DNA of 64,000 nucleotides. Origin: Arthrobacter sp. zg-Y820 (GTDB lineage: Bacteria; Actinomycetota; Actinomycetes; Actinomycetales; Micrococcaceae). Under the pieces are notes generated by a model. It was given only the letters and a program-made list of their open reading frames with translations, had not been told where the DNA came from and searched no databases. The first letter of the stretch is position 1, and each line of letters starts with the position of its first letter. Shown here in pieces: positions 12,236 through 21,878 of this stretch. The DNA lies in the NCBI RefSeq assembly GCF_030142155.1, contig NZ_CP126247.1:2728001-2792000 (forward strand). Reading direction: 5' to 3'. Both the position numbers and the translations under genes were made by a program.

Positions 12236-13227
12236 TGAGCGGCTCCGACCTCTCAGTGCCCGGAACCGCCCTGACACTGGTCATCACCACGTTTAACCGG
12301 GCCGGTTACCTGCGCGGCCTGCTGGATTCGGTGGCTGCGCTGGATCCGGCGCCGGAGCGGATCATCGTGGTGGACAACGCCAGCACCGATGACACCCAGG
12401 CCATCATCAGCGCGGCGGCTTCCCGGCTGCCGATGCCGGTGGTGAACCTCCGGCTGCCGGTCAACGCCGGAGGCGCCGGCGGGTTTTCCGCCGGCGTGGA
12501 GCGGGCCCTCGCCGAGGGTGCGTCATGGCTGTGGGTGATGGACGACGACGTCGTGGTCCTTCCCGGTGCGGTGGCCGCCCTCATCAAGTGGACCGGCACG
12601 TACCAGTGCATCCACGGCCGGCGCCTGGATGACGCGGGCAGTCCGTTTTTTTGGCAGCACCGCTTCCTGCCGTTCCTTGGCATCCACGTTCCCATCCGCG
12701 GCAACGTCTTCCGGGATACGCCGGTTTTCTCCACCAACGTGGGCTGTTTCGAAGGCATGCTGATCTCCGCCGACCTGGTCCGCCGGATCGGGCTGCCGGA
12801 TGCGCGGTACTTCATCAACGGCGACGACGAAATCTACGGCTGGCTTGCCTCGCGGCTGACGGACGTGGTGTACGTCAACGACTTCGTGCTGCAGAAGGTC
12901 CGCCCGCAGAAGCAGATTGACCTGGGCATCCGCCACCTGAACGACTCCAGCGACCTCAGCCGGTTCTACTCCATGCGCAACCGCGGGCACACCGCCCAGT
13001 ATCTCCTCGCCCACGGCAGGTATTCCCGCGCAGGCTTCGCCCTGGGCACCCTGCTGACCGCCGGCAAGGAGGTGCTGCGGCTGCTTGCCGTGGAGCACCG
13101 CATTTCCGGCGTGGGCAGCCTGTGGCGCGGTTGGCGCGAAAGCCGTGCCATCATGCACGATGAATCATGGCAGCCCCTGCCGCCGCTTGAGGACCTTCCC
13201 CACCACGATCGGAAACATCAGGTTTGA
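12235..13227 (+). CDS. Family 2 glycosyltransferase
   Basis: A 330-residue GT2 enzyme related in layout to the preceding gene. LVITTFNRAGYLRGLL (about residues 13-28) and IIVVDNASTDDT (about residues 42-53) form the nucleotide-binding half, then NAGGAGGFSAG and WVMDDDVVV the metal-binding part. A paired domain with YFINGDDEIYGWLASRL follows. The two genes are probably co-translated (one-base stop/start overlap) and act in sequence on one glycan. The product is soluble or peripheral at the inner membrane. Substrate unknown. Confidence 0.88.
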   Translation: MSGSDLSVPGTALTLVITTFNRAGYLRGLLDSVAALDPAPERIIVVDNASTDDTQAIISAAASRLPMPVVNLRLPVNAGGAGGFSAGVERALAEGASWLWVMDDDVVVLPGAVAALIKWTGTYQCIHGRRLDDAGSPFFWQHRFLPFLGIHVPIRGNVFRDTPVFSTNVGCFEGMLISADLVRRIGLPDARYFINGDDEIYGWLASRLTDVVYVNDFVLQKVRPQKQIDLGIRHLNDSSDLSRFYSMRNRGHTAQYLLAHGRYSRAGFALGTLLTAGKEVLRLLAVEHRISGVGSLWRGWRESRAIMHDESWQPLPPLEDLPHHDRKHQV

Positions 13228-14270
13228 CGCAGCACCTCTCTTCACCGCAGGCATCCGCAGTTCAGCAGCAGGCCGATCCCCCGGCATCCGTTTGGGTGGT
13301 GCTGGGCTCCACAGGTTTTATCGGCGCAGCCGTCTGCGCCGGCCTGCGGGAAGCCGGCATCACGGTGCGGACTGTCCAGGCACCGCGGCTGGAGTCATCT
13401 GCGCAGGATGCAGCGGGGCTGCTCGCTGAGGCCGCCGCCCTGGAGGCGGTGCGGGCGGAGCTTGCCGCCGCCTTCACGGGCGCCCGGGTGGTTGTCAACG
13501 CGGCCGGGCTGGCCACGCCCGGGGGAACGGACTCCCCCGCCCTGCGCGGAGCCAACTCGCTGCTGCCGCTTGTCATCGCCGACGCGGCAGATTCCGCCGG
13601 GCTCCGGCGCTTTGTGCACCTCAGCAGTGCCGCCGTCCAGGGCCACCGCCCGTACCTGGACGAAACCGGCTACGTGCAGCCGTTTTCGGCCTACTCCCGG
13701 TCCAAGGCGCTGGGCGAGCGTGCCCTCGCGGAACGCACCGGCGGCGGCTGCAGTGCCGTGACGATCCGGGCGACGTCGGTGCAGGGGCTGCAGCGTCCCA
13801 CCACCGCCAAGCTCGCCCGCCTGGCGGCCTCTCCGCTGGCCTCGGTCGCAGGCGACGGGACCGCCCCGTCCCCGGTCAGCTCCGTGGATGCCCTGGTGGA
13901 GTTCATCACGACCGTTGGGTCCTACGCCGGGGATGTCCCCGCCGTCGTCCTGCAGCCGTGGGAACGCTCGACGGTGGCCGGAGTGCTCGAGGCGGCGGGC
14001 GGCCGCAAGCCGGTCCGCCTGCCCGCGTGGCTGTGCCGGAGCGCGCTGTGGTGCGGCTACCGGCTCTCCGGCCTCGCCGGTGAGCGGCTGCACGGTCCGC
14101 TGCGCCGGCTGGAGATGATGTGGTTCGGCCAGCGGCAGGTTGCGGGCTGGGCCGAGGCCACCGGCAGTGTCCCCGAACCCCGGGTGCAGGAGATCCTGAG
14201 CTCGCTGCAGAACAGCGAACCGGCCGGCTACCAGGCTTCGGAGAGACTTCCCGAACGGGTTTCCCGCTAA
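13224..14270 (+). CDS. NAD-dependent epimerase/dehydratase
   Basis: A 348-residue extended SDR enzyme. The dinucleotide site is VVLGSTGFIGAAVCAG near residues 25-40 and the catalytic YSRSK lies near residues 155-159 after FVHLSSAAV. It probably makes or modifies the nucleotide sugar used by the two glycosyltransferases before it. The TTG start overlaps the stop of the previous gene (TTGA); the ribosome-binding site is weak, so coupling is likely. The 3' end overlaps the convergent tsaC gene by four bases. Confidence 0.85.
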   Translation: MTQHLSSPQASAVQQQADPPASVWVVLGSTGFIGAAVCAGLREAGITVRTVQAPRLESSAQDAAGLLAEAAALEAVRAELAAAFTGARVVVNAAGLATPGGTDSPALRGANSLLPLVIADAADSAGLRRFVHLSSAAVQGHRPYLDETGYVQPFSAYSRSKALGERALAERTGGGCSAVTIRATSVQGLQRPTTAKLARLAASPLASVAGDGTAPSPVSSVDALVEFITTVGSYAGDVPAVVLQPWERSTVAGVLEAAGGRKPVRLPAWLCRSALWCGYRLSGLAGERLHGPLRRLEMMWFGQRQVAGWAEATGSVPEPRVQEILSSLQNSEPAGYQASERLPERVSR

Positions 14271-14938
14271 ACGGCGTCCTCTGCCGGTCCCTGAACTCCG
14301 GGCACGACCGCCTGGAGCTGCTCCAGGCTGATCGCGCCGGGGCGAACCACGCGGAGGATTTCCGAGGTGGCGTCCACGATGGTCGAGGGCACACCGGAGG
14401 CGCCCTGCTCAGGCCGGTGGCCCGCTTCGAGGTAGACCTCCACGGATTCGGCCAGCTGCGTCCGCGCCTCGGCGGCGCTCTGGGCTGCGGGGTTTCCGGT
14501 GCGGTTCGCCGAGGAGACTGCCATCGGGCCGGTCAGCGCCAGCAGCTCCAGCGCGATGCGGTCATCGGGCATCCGCAGCGCCACGGTGCCCATCGTGTCT
14601 CCCAGGTCCCAGGTCAGGGACGGCTGGGAATGGAAGATCAGGGTCAGCCCGCCGGGCCAGAACGCCTCGGCGAGAGCACGCGCGTCGTCCGAGATGTCCA
14701 CGGCCAGCCCCTCCATCGTCTGCATCCGGGGAATCAGCACGGGCGGCGGCATTGACCGGCCGCGGCCCTTGGCGGCCAGCAGGGTGGCAACAGCCTGCGG
14801 CGAAAAGGCGTCAGCGCCGATCCCGTAGACGGTATCGGTTGGCAGGACCACGCACTGCTTGGCGGCTATGGCCTGCTGGGCCTTGGCCAGGCCCTCGCTC
14901 AGGCCGTCCGGGTCAGTGCAGTTATAGGTGGTAGTCAC
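14267..14938 (-). CDS. tsaC: L-threonylcarbamoyladenylate synthase (Sua5/YrdC family)
   Basis: This enzyme makes threonylcarbamoyl-AMP from threonine, bicarbonate and ATP, the first step of the t6A37 tRNA modification. The 223-residue product has the YrdC fold, with VVLPTDTVYGIGADAF near residues 30-45, KGRGRSMPPPVLI and GPMAVSSANRTGNPAA near residues 140-155. The start is GTG at 14938 with a distant AAGGA. It sits next to prmC and prfA, as in mycobacteria, so translation-related genes cluster here. It converges with the polysaccharide cassette. Confidence 0.94.
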   Translation of the reverse strand: MTTTYNCTDPDGLSEGLAKAQQAIAAKQCVVLPTDTVYGIGADAFSPQAVATLLAAKGRGRSMPPPVLIPRMQTMEGLAVDISDDARALAEAFWPGGLTLIFHSQPSLTWDLGDTMGTVALRMPDDRIALELLALTGPMAVSSANRTGNPAAQSAAEARTQLAESVEVYLEAGHRPEQGASGVPSTIVDATSEILRVVRPGAISLEQLQAVVPGVQGPAEDAV

Positions 14939-14959
14939 GGGAGAGTTCGTTCCTTCTTC

Positions 14960-15832
14960 TCAGATGTCGTGTGCCGTCCGCACCGCGGAGGTGGCCCGCG
15001 GGCGGCCGTTGAGGTCAGTGTGTGTCGCCACGTCCTGCCAGCACGGCTGCGCTGCCAGCAGGGCAGCAATCCGCTCGGCCTGGACCTCGGCATGTTCCAT
15101 CACAAAGTATCCGGAGGTGCGCAGCAGCCGGGCAGCGGTGCCGGCGGCGGCCAGCGGCAGTTCCAGTCCGTCCCGGCCGCCGCCGTACAGCGCCATGGCC
15201 GGATCGTGCTCGGCGGCCTCGGGCTCATTGGGAACCGCGTCCGCGGGCACATACGGCGGGTTGGAAACCACCACATCGAACGTTCCGTCGGAGTCCGCCA
15301 GGGCGGTGCGCAGGTCGTCGTGGAGAAGGTGCACCCCCAGCGGCTCGAGGTTCCGCCGGGCCCAGGCCAACGCCAGCGGGCTCAGTTCGACGGCGTACAC
15401 CTCGGCTTCCGGAACCTCGGTGGCCAGCGACGCGGCAATGGCACCGGATCCGGTGCCCAGGTCCACTGCCTTGACCGGCGCCTTGCCTTCGGCAGCAATC
15501 CGGCGTGCGGCGTCGATGGCGAGCTGCGCCACGGTCTCGGTCTCGGGCCGCGGCACGAAAACACCCGGCCCGACCATCAGCTCGAGATAGCGGAACGAGG
15601 CGGTGCCGGTCAGATGCTGCAGCGGGACGCGGGACGCACGTTCGGCGACAAGCTCCGCGAAGCCGGGCGGCACGGGTGCGTCGGTGAAGGCCAGCGCCTT
15701 GACCCGGCCGCGGGACTCCCCCAGCAGGTGGGCAGCGAGAAGCTCAGCGTCCACGGCCGGGCTCGGCACGCCGGCACCGGCCAGAATGGCGGCGGCTTCG
15801 CGCAGGGCCGCCGCCAGCGTGGTGGATTCCAT
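14960..15832 (-). CDS. prmC: Peptide chain release factor N5-glutamine methyltransferase
   Basis: PrmC (HemK) methylates the Gln of the GGQ motif of release factors with S-adenosylmethionine. The 290-residue product has an N-terminal helical domain, then the SAM-binding VDLGTGSGAIAASLA (about residues 120-134) and the catalytic VVSNPPYVPADAV near residue 190. It begins 8 bases after prfA, whose product is its substrate, so enzyme and target are co-expressed. Confidence 0.96.
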   Translation of the reverse strand: MESTTLAAALREAAAILAGAGVPSPAVDAELLAAHLLGESRGRVKALAFTDAPVPPGFAELVAERASRVPLQHLTGTASFRYLELMVGPGVFVPRPETETVAQLAIDAARRIAAEGKAPVKAVDLGTGSGAIAASLATEVPEAEVYAVELSPLALAWARRNLEPLGVHLLHDDLRTALADSDGTFDVVVSNPPYVPADAVPNEPEAAEHDPAMALYGGGRDGLELPLAAAGTAARLLRTSGYFVMEHAEVQAERIAALLAAQPCWQDVATHTDLNGRPRATSAVRTAHDI

Positions 15833-15840
15833 GTCGAAGG

Positions 15841-16920
15841 TTAGTTCTCGTCACCGATGGCGTCGAGGCGCGCCTGCTCATCCATTTCGATCGCGGCCTG
15901 CACCACTGCTTCGAGGTCGCCGTTCATCACGGTGTCCAGGTTGTAGGCCTTGTAGCCGGTGCGGTGGTCCACAATCCGGTTTTCCGGGTAGTTGTAGGTG
16001 CGGATGCGCTCGGAACGGTCCATGGTGCGGATCTGGGACTTGCGGATGTCCGAGTTCGCGGCGTCGATCTCAGCCTGCCGGTGGGCCAGGATGCGGGAGC
16101 GGAGCACGCGCATGCCGGCTTCGCGGTTCTGCAGCTGTGACTTCTCATTCTGCATGGCCACCACAATTCCGGTGGGAAGGTGGGTGATGCGCACGGCGGA
16201 GTCGGTGGTGTTGACCGACTGGCCGCCCGGGCCCGAGGACCGGTAAACGTCAATCTTCAGGTCGTTCTGGCTGATCTCGACTTCTTCAGGCTCGTCCACT
16301 TCGGGAAGCACCAGCACGCCGGCGGCCGAGGTGTGGATCCGGCCCTGGGATTCCGTGACCGGAACACGCTGCACCCGGTGGACGCCGCCCTCGTACTTCA
16401 GGCGGGCATAGACGCCTTCGGCCGGGTCGTTGGAGGAACCCTTGATGGCCATGGAGACGTCCTTGTAACCGCCCAGGTCCGACTCCGTGGAGGTGATGAT
16501 TTCAGTCTTCCAGCCCCGGGTCTCGGCGTAGCGGGTGTACATGCGCAGCAGGTCACCGGCGAACAAGGCAGCTTCGTCGCCGCCTTCACCGCCCTTGACC
16601 TCAATGATGACGTCGCGGCCGTCGTTGGGGTCGCGGGGAATCAGCAGCCGGCGCAGCTTCTCCTGGGCCTCGTCGAGCTGCTCCTGAAGGACCGGAACCT
16701 CGGCGGCGAATTCGGGATCGTCAGCTGCCATTTCGGAAGCCGCTGCGAGATCGTCTTCGAGGGCGTGCCACTTGTTGTAGGCGTCCACGATGCGGCTGAG
16801 TTCGGCGTAGCGCCGTCCGAGCCGCCGGGCGAGGCCCTGGTCCGCGTGCACCGCCGGATCGGAAAGCCGCAGCTGCAGCTCTTCGTGCTCATCCAACAGA
16901 CCCTGTATGGACTCAAACAT
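15841..16920 (-). CDS. prfA: Peptide chain release factor 1
   Basis: RF1 ends translation at UAA and UAG. The 359-residue product has the tripeptide anticodon as PVT at residues 187-189 (VPVTESQGR) and the universal GGQ at residues 232-234, the hydrolysis centre in the ribosomal peptidyl-transferase site. Length is normal. The gene follows rho after about 200 bases of non-coding sequence, and prmC comes directly after it. Confidence 0.98.
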   Translation of the reverse strand: MFESIQGLLDEHEELQLRLSDPAVHADQGLARRLGRRYAELSRIVDAYNKWHALEDDLAAASEMAADDPEFAAEVPVLQEQLDEAQEKLRRLLIPRDPNDGRDVIIEVKGGEGGDEAALFAGDLLRMYTRYAETRGWKTEIITSTESDLGGYKDVSMAIKGSSNDPAEGVYARLKYEGGVHRVQRVPVTESQGRIHTSAAGVLVLPEVDEPEEVEISQNDLKIDVYRSSGPGGQSVNTTDSAVRITHLPTGIVVAMQNEKSQLQNREAGMRVLRSRILAHRQAEIDAANSDIRKSQIRTMDRSERIRTYNYPENRIVDHRTGYKAYNLDTVMNGDLEAVVQAAIEMDEQARLDAIGDEN

Positions 16921-17121
16921 GTTTTACGTTCCTCTTTCGACTGTGGACCCTGGCCCGAACTCGGGCCGGATCCTGAAATCTTTCACCACTGCGGAATTCT
17001 TAGACTGCCCATCAGCAGTTTATCCGTGACTGGAAGTGCACCTGCGGGTTAACTGCCAAGCCGCCCAGGCTCCGGTCTCCGCGGATGCGGATAGCGGAGC
17101 ATGAGCGGCTCGGTAAGGCAG

Positions 17122-19377
17122 CTAGTCGTCCTTGGTGCCCAGGGTGGTCTTCTGGATCTGCATCAGGAATTCGACGTTGGACTGCGTTTCCCGAATCTTG
17201 CCGGTCAGCAGTTCCAGCGCAGACTGGGTGTCCAGGCCCGACAGCACACGGCGCAGCTTCCACATGATCTTGACCTCATCAGGGGACAGCAGGTTCTCTT
17301 CGCGGCGGGTACCGGACGCGTTGACGTCCACGGCCGGGAAGATGCGCTTGTCCGCAAGGTTGCGGGACAGGCGCAGTTCCATGTTGCCGGTGCCCTTGAA
17401 TTCCTCGAAGATGACCTCGTCCATCTTGGATCCGGTCTCCACCAGGGCCGTGGCCAGGATGGTCAGCGATCCGCCGTTTTCGATGTTGCGGGCAGCACCG
17501 AAGAAACGCTTGGGCGGGTACAGTGCGGACGAATCCACACCACCGGACAGGATGCGGCCCGACGCCGGAGCGGCCAGGTTGTAGGCACGGCCCAGGCGGG
17601 TCATGGAGTCCAGGAGAACGACGACGTCGTTGCCCATTTCCACGAGGCGCTTGGCACGCTCGATGGCAAGTTCAGCCACCGTGGTGTGGTCATCGGCGGG
17701 ACGGTCGAAGGTGGAGGCAATGACCTCGCCCTTGACCGTGCGCTGCATGTCCGTGACTTCTTCGGGGCGCTCGTCCACGAGGACCATCATGAGGTGGACC
17801 TCAGGATTGTTGATCGTGATGGCGTTGGCGATTGCCTGCAGGATGAGCGTCTTGCCAGCCTTGGGCGGCGAGACGATCAGGCCGCGCTGGCCCTTGCCGA
17901 TCGGGGCCACCAGGTCGATGACGCGCGGGCCGATCACCTTGGCGGAGGTCTCCAGGCGCAGGCGCTCGGAGGGGTACAGCGGAACCAGCTTGGAGAACTC
18001 CACGCGGTCCTTGTTGTCCTCGGCCGGTTTGCCGTTGACAGTGGTCAGGCGGACCAGCGCGTTGAACTTCTGGCGCTGGTTGCCGCCCTGGTTCTCGCCT
18101 TCGCGGGGAGCACGGATGGCACCGACAACGGCGTCGCCCTTGCGCAGGTTGTACTTCTTGACCTGGGCCAGGGAAACGTAGACGTCGTTCGGGCCCGGCA
18201 GGTAGCCGGAGGTCCGCACAAACGCGTAGTTCTCGAGGACGTCCAGGATGCCGGCCACGGGCAGCAGGACGTCGTCTTCGGTGACCTCAACGTCGTCAAC
18301 GTCCGGGTTCTGGTTCCGGTTGCGGCGGCGCTCGTTGCGGTCGCGGAAACGGTCATTCCGGTCGCTGCGGTCGTTGCGGTCGTTCCGGTCGTTCCGCTCA
18401 CTGCGGTCGTTCCGGTCGCCGCGGTCATTGCGGTCGCTGCGGTTGCGGTTGCGGCGGTTGCGGCCCCGGCCGTTTTCTTCGCTGTCGTCGCGGCTGTCGC
18501 GGGCGTTCTCGCGGTCACCGCGGGTGTTCTCGCGGTTGTTGTCCCGGTCGCCGCGGGTGTTGTCCCGGTTTTCGCGGGTGTTCTCGCGGTTCTCGCGGGT
18601 GTTTTCGCGGTTGTTCTCACGCTCGGCCCGGGTGTTGTCCCGGTCGCCGCGGGAGTTCTCGCGCTTGTCCCGGCCGTTCTCGCGGCTGCGGTCCTCTGAA
18701 CCGTTGGCAGCTGCTCCGTTACCGTTCTCCGACGCGTTTGACGGCGCGGACTCGGTGCTCGGCTGCTCGGCCTTGTTGTTGTCCCGGCCGTTCTCAGACC
18801 GTGCGGTCTCAGACCGTGTGTTCTCGGACCGGCCGTTGTCCGATGCCTCGCTGTCGGCGCGGCGGCTGCGTGAACGGCGGTTGCCGCGCTCCCGCTGGTT
18901 GTCCTCGCGGGGGGTCTCCTCGCGGGCGGTTTCGGCCTGGGCGGCCGGTGCCTCCGCGGCCGGAGCCGGCGCTTCCGCTGCGGGCGCAGTGACGACTCCG
19001 TCACTGGCAGCGCGGCGGTTGCGGTTGCGGGTCCGGGCCGGACGCTCCGGAGCCGACTGCTCGGCGGCGGGCGCCTCGGCAGCTGCCGGGGCTGAGCGGT
19101 CGGAACCGGCCTTGGCGCCGTCGGCCTGTGCGGCGTCAGTGTTGGCGCCGCGCACCGGGCGGTCGGCAACTGCGCCGCCCCGCTGATGGTTGGAGATGGC
19201 TGTTACGAGATCTCCCTTGCGCATGCGGGACCCGCCGGTAATGCCAAGCTGGCCGGCAAGCGCCTGGAGCTGTGCGAGCTTGAGGCCCGCAAGACCGGAG
19301 CTTTTTGAAGTCGCTTCGCCGTTGATTCCGGCGGTAGCTGAGTCCACACCTGTTGTCAGGTCAGTGGTGTCTGTCAC
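17122..19377 (-). CDS. rho: Transcription termination factor Rho, with a long disordered insertion
   Basis: Rho is the hexameric RNA helicase that ends transcription. The 751-residue product is much longer than E. coli Rho (419). The N-terminal SAP-like part (about residues 25-60) is followed by about 280 residues dominated by Arg, Asn, Asp, Glu, Ala and Pro, with repeats such as RENTREN and RNDRNDR, predicted disordered. The RNA-binding domain begins near residue 360 (ILDVLENYAFVRTSGYL). The helicase P-loop SPPKAGKT is near residue 505. The GTG start at 19377 has AAGGA six bases upstream. Such insertions are usual in actinobacterial Rho and affect RNA binding. Confidence 0.97.
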   Translation of the reverse strand: MTDTTDLTTGVDSATAGINGEATSKSSGLAGLKLAQLQALAGQLGITGGSRMRKGDLVTAISNHQRGGAVADRPVRGANTDAAQADGAKAGSDRSAPAAAEAPAAEQSAPERPARTRNRNRRAASDGVVTAPAAEAPAPAAEAPAAQAETAREETPREDNQRERGNRRSRSRRADSEASDNGRSENTRSETARSENGRDNNKAEQPSTESAPSNASENGNGAAANGSEDRSRENGRDKRENSRGDRDNTRAERENNRENTRENRENTRENRDNTRGDRDNNRENTRGDRENARDSRDDSEENGRGRNRRNRNRSDRNDRGDRNDRSERNDRNDRNDRSDRNDRFRDRNERRRNRNQNPDVDDVEVTEDDVLLPVAGILDVLENYAFVRTSGYLPGPNDVYVSLAQVKKYNLRKGDAVVGAIRAPREGENQGGNQRQKFNALVRLTTVNGKPAEDNKDRVEFSKLVPLYPSERLRLETSAKVIGPRVIDLVAPIGKGQRGLIVSPPKAGKTLILQAIANAITINNPEVHLMMVLVDERPEEVTDMQRTVKGEVIASTFDRPADDHTTVAELAIERAKRLVEMGNDVVVLLDSMTRLGRAYNLAAPASGRILSGGVDSSALYPPKRFFGAARNIENGGSLTILATALVETGSKMDEVIFEEFKGTGNMELRLSRNLADKRIFPAVDVNASGTRREENLLSPDEVKIMWKLRRVLSGLDTQSALELLTGKIRETQSNVEFLMQIQKTTLGTKDD

Positions 19378-19774
19378 GAAGGATCCTTCCCCCTCGTCGG
19401 GCGGTCCGGCGCAGTGCCGGCCGCGGATGATTTGGCCCTGGTCCCCCTATGGTCAGACATGGGGGTCAGGGTTCGCCGGTTGCCGGTAAGAGCCGGGAAT
19501 CGGCGAATCTACTGGGTGCCTCTTGGAAAGAAATCCACAGGAGTTTGGTCAGCTTCGCTGCCGAACTATGCGGCATTCATGGGGACTGACCGTTTCTTGG
19601 CAGTACCCGGAAGGCTGCACCGAGAATTGCACTTCCGCAACTGAATAACAGTTTCCGACACGGTGTTTGGACACAATGCCCTCAACAAAGAGTTTTCAAC
19701 AATTCTTCGCCGGCGGTCCAGAAACGGACGGCCTGGATGCAGGAGCACAAGCTGGATGCGGGAACACAAGACGG
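19378..19774. other. Intergenic region between thrB and rho
   Basis: About 400 bases between the end of thrB and the start of rho. It should hold the rho promoter and a long 5' leader on the minus strand. I see AT-richer patches around 19640-19700 but no hexamer pair I would defend. Reading frames here are short and lack ribosome-binding sites or family character. A tandem repeat lies at its thrB end. Confidence 0.6.
19734..19771. repeat. Imperfect tandem repeat, two units of about 19 bases
   Basis: Two adjacent units begin GGATGC and continue with AGGAGCACAAG in the first and GGGAACACAAG in the second. They lie just after the thrB stop codon. The mismatches show an old duplication. No function is evident. 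Confidence 0.6.
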
Positions 19775-20752
19775 TTAGTACCGCTGGTGCTCTTCCACTC
19801 TAGCACCATCTCGGTCCACACTGAGCCGCAAAACACGCCAAAATTGCGTAGTTCCGGCGGCCGTCAGGTACTCGGTAATCAGCTCTTCCGCGCGGCGTGC
19901 CTGATCCGTTCCGTTGGCCAGGGCCATGACGGTGGGCCCGGCGCCGGAGATGACCGCAGCGAGCCCGTTGGCCCTCAGATGGGCCATCAAAGCGGCGCTG
20001 GGCGCCATGGCCTCGGCCCGATAATCCTGGTGCAGGAAATCCCGCGTGCCCTCCGGCAGCAGCGCCGGATCGGCGGCCAGGGCATGGACCAGCAGTGCCG
20101 CCCGGCCCGAATTGGCCGCTGCCGCGGGATGCGGCACGGCCGCCGGAAGCAGTCCGCGGGCACTTTCCGTGGACAGTTCGTTGGCCGGAACGGCAGCAAC
20201 CGGAATGATGTCCGGATGCACCGGGGCCGTCACCGACCGGAACGTTCCGGCCTCCTCCCAGGAGATCGCCAGTCCGCCGGCCAGCGCCGGAGCCACGTTG
20301 TCCGGATGACCCTCCAGCCGGGAGCACAAATCCAGCAGCCCGGCGGCGTCCAGCCGGTGCTCCGGCGGCAGCAGGGCATTGCCCGCCAGGACGCCGGACA
20401 CGATGGCCGAGGCGGAGGAGCCCAGGCCGCGGCCGTGCGGAATGACGTTGTCCGCGTCGAGACGCAGCCCCGGCAGCGAGTATCCGGCGGCTTCCACCGT
20501 GAGCCGGATGGTCCGGACCACCAGGTGGGTGCCGTCGGTGGGCAGCGTGCCGGCACCTTCGCCGGTGATGCTGACGGCGGTGCCGGGCTCGCCGACGGTG
20601 CGCACCCGCACGGTGTCGAACAGGCCAACGGCCAGTCCCAGGCTGTCAAAGCCCGGTCCCAGGTTGGCGCTGGTGGCCGGCACCCGGACCGTGACGTCCT
20701 GGCCTTCGGCCACGGCGGTGCGGGAAGGTGCCGCGGAATCGCTCACATGCAT
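19775..20752 (-). CDS. thrB: Homoserine kinase
   Basis: This GHMP-family kinase phosphorylates homoserine with ATP, a step of threonine synthesis. The 325-residue product has the phosphate-binding PHGRGLGSSASAIVSG near residues 103-118 and GPGFDSLGLAVG near residue 33, both family marks, plus ISGAGPTVMALA near the C terminus. It is 6 bases downstream of thrC. The start may be ATG 20752 or the GTG two codons later, which is better spaced from GAGCGAG. The order hom-thrC-thrB is a standard actinobacterial threonine operon. Confidence 0.95.
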   Translation of the reverse strand: MHVSDSAAPSRTAVAEGQDVTVRVPATSANLGPGFDSLGLAVGLFDTVRVRTVGEPGTAVSITGEGAGTLPTDGTHLVVRTIRLTVEAAGYSLPGLRLDADNVIPHGRGLGSSASAIVSGVLAGNALLPPEHRLDAAGLLDLCSRLEGHPDNVAPALAGGLAISWEEAGTFRSVTAPVHPDIIPVAAVPANELSTESARGLLPAAVPHPAAAANSGRAALLVHALAADPALLPEGTRDFLHQDYRAEAMAPSAALMAHLRANGLAAVISGAGPTVMALANGTDQARRAEELITEYLTAAGTTQFWRVLRLSVDRDGARVEEHQRY

Positions 20753-20758
20753 CTCGCT

Positions 20759-21874
20759 CTAGCCCGCGGCCTGTGCTTCCAGGCCCAGCGCGGCAGCCAC
20801 GGATACGACGTCGAATTCCACCTTGGTGGGCTCCACATCGGAACCGTCGGCAGTGCGCAGCGCCCACTGGGGGTCCTTCAGGCCGTGGCCGGTGACGGTG
20901 ATGACAATCTTCTTGCCGGTGGGAACCTCGCCGGCGGCATGCTTCTTGAGCAGCCCCGCCACTCCCGCGGCGGAGGCCGGCTCCACGAAGACGCCCTCGC
21001 GGGAGGACAGCCAGCGGTGCGCCTCGAGGATTTCAGTGTCGGTGACGGCTTCGATCAGCCCGCCGGACTCGTCCCGGGCGGCGATGGCCTGGTCCCAGGA
21101 GGCCGGGTTGCCGATGCGGATGGCAGTGGCAATGGTGTCCGGGTCCGTGACGGGGTGGCCCTGCACCAGGGGCGAGGCCCCCTCGGCCTGGAAGCCCCAC
21201 ATGGCGGGGGTTTTCGTGGCGACCGGTGGCAGCTCGGTTCCGGCGAGGTTGGTGTACGGCGCGGCGTACTCGGTGTAGCCCTTCCAGTACGCGGTGATGT
21301 TGCCGGCGTTGCCGACGGGCAGCAGGTGCAGGTCTGGGGCGTCGCCCAGGGCGTCAACCACCTCAAAGGCTGCGGTCTTCTGGCCTTCGATGCGTGCCGG
21401 GTTGACCGAGTTGACCAGGAACACCGGGTAGGCCTCGGCGAGCTTGCGGGCCACGTCCAGGCAGTTGTCGAAGTTGCCGTTGACCTGCAGCAGCTCGGCG
21501 CCGTGGGCGATGGCCTGGCTGAGCTTGCCCATGGAGATCTTGCCGTCCGGCACCAGGACGGCGCAGGTGATGCCGGCCTGCGTGGCATACGCCGCGGCCG
21601 AGGCGGAGGTGTTGCCGGTGGACGCGCAGACCACGGCCTTGGCACCGGACTCGACGGCGGCCGTGATGGCCATCGTCATGCCGCGGTCCTTGAAGGAGCC
21701 GGTGGGGTTCATGCCTTCGACCTTGAGGTAGACCTCATTGCCGGTGAGCTCGGACAGCGCCTTCGCCCGGACCAGGGGCGTGCCGCCCTCGCCCAGCGTG
21801 ATGATCTCGGTGCTGTCGGTTACGGGAAGACGATCGGCGTACTCGCGGATAACGCCGCGCCATTGCTGAGCCAC
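20759..21874 (-). CDS. thrC: Threonine synthase
   Basis: A PLP enzyme converting O-phosphohomoserine to threonine. The 371-residue product carries the PLP lysine in [10 protein letters not shown] (about residue 63) and the phosphate loop [16 protein letters not shown] near residue 87. The start is GTG at 21874, preceded by AGGGG at nine-base spacing and only four bases after hom. It is of the shorter, SAM-independent type seen in actinobacteria. Confidence 0.97.
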   Translation of the reverse strand: MAQQWRGVIREYADRLPVTDSTEIITLGEGGTPLVRAKALSELTGNEVYLKVEGMNPTGSFKDRGMTMAITAAVESGAKAVVCASTGNTSASAAAYATQAGITCAVLVPDGKISMGKLSQAIAHGAELLQVNGNFDNCLDVARKLAEAYPVFLVNSVNPARIEGQKTAAFEVVDALGDAPDLHLLPVGNAGNITAYWKGYTEYAAPYTNLAGTELPPVATKTPAMWGFQAEGASPLVQGHPVTDPDTIATAIRIGNPASWDQAIAARDESGGLIEAVTDTEILEAHRWLSSREGVFVEPASAAGVAGLLKKHAAGEVPTGKKIVITVTGHGLKDPQWALRTADGSDVEPTKVEFDVVSVAAALGLEAQAAG

Positions 21875-21878
21875 TGTG

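Noticed and set aside
17101..18699. Plus-strand frame of 532 codons with Val/Ala repeats
   Set aside because: It is the reverse of rho; the repeats are the Arg/Asn codons read backwards.
18340..18700. Short regularly spaced repeats that might suggest a CRISPR or minisatellite
   Set aside because: The units are codon repeats of the Rho disordered region with no constant repeat/spacer pattern.
19414..19644. Plus-strand frame of 76 codons between rho and thrB
   Set aside because: No ribosome-binding site, no motif, and the region is where the rho leader must lie.
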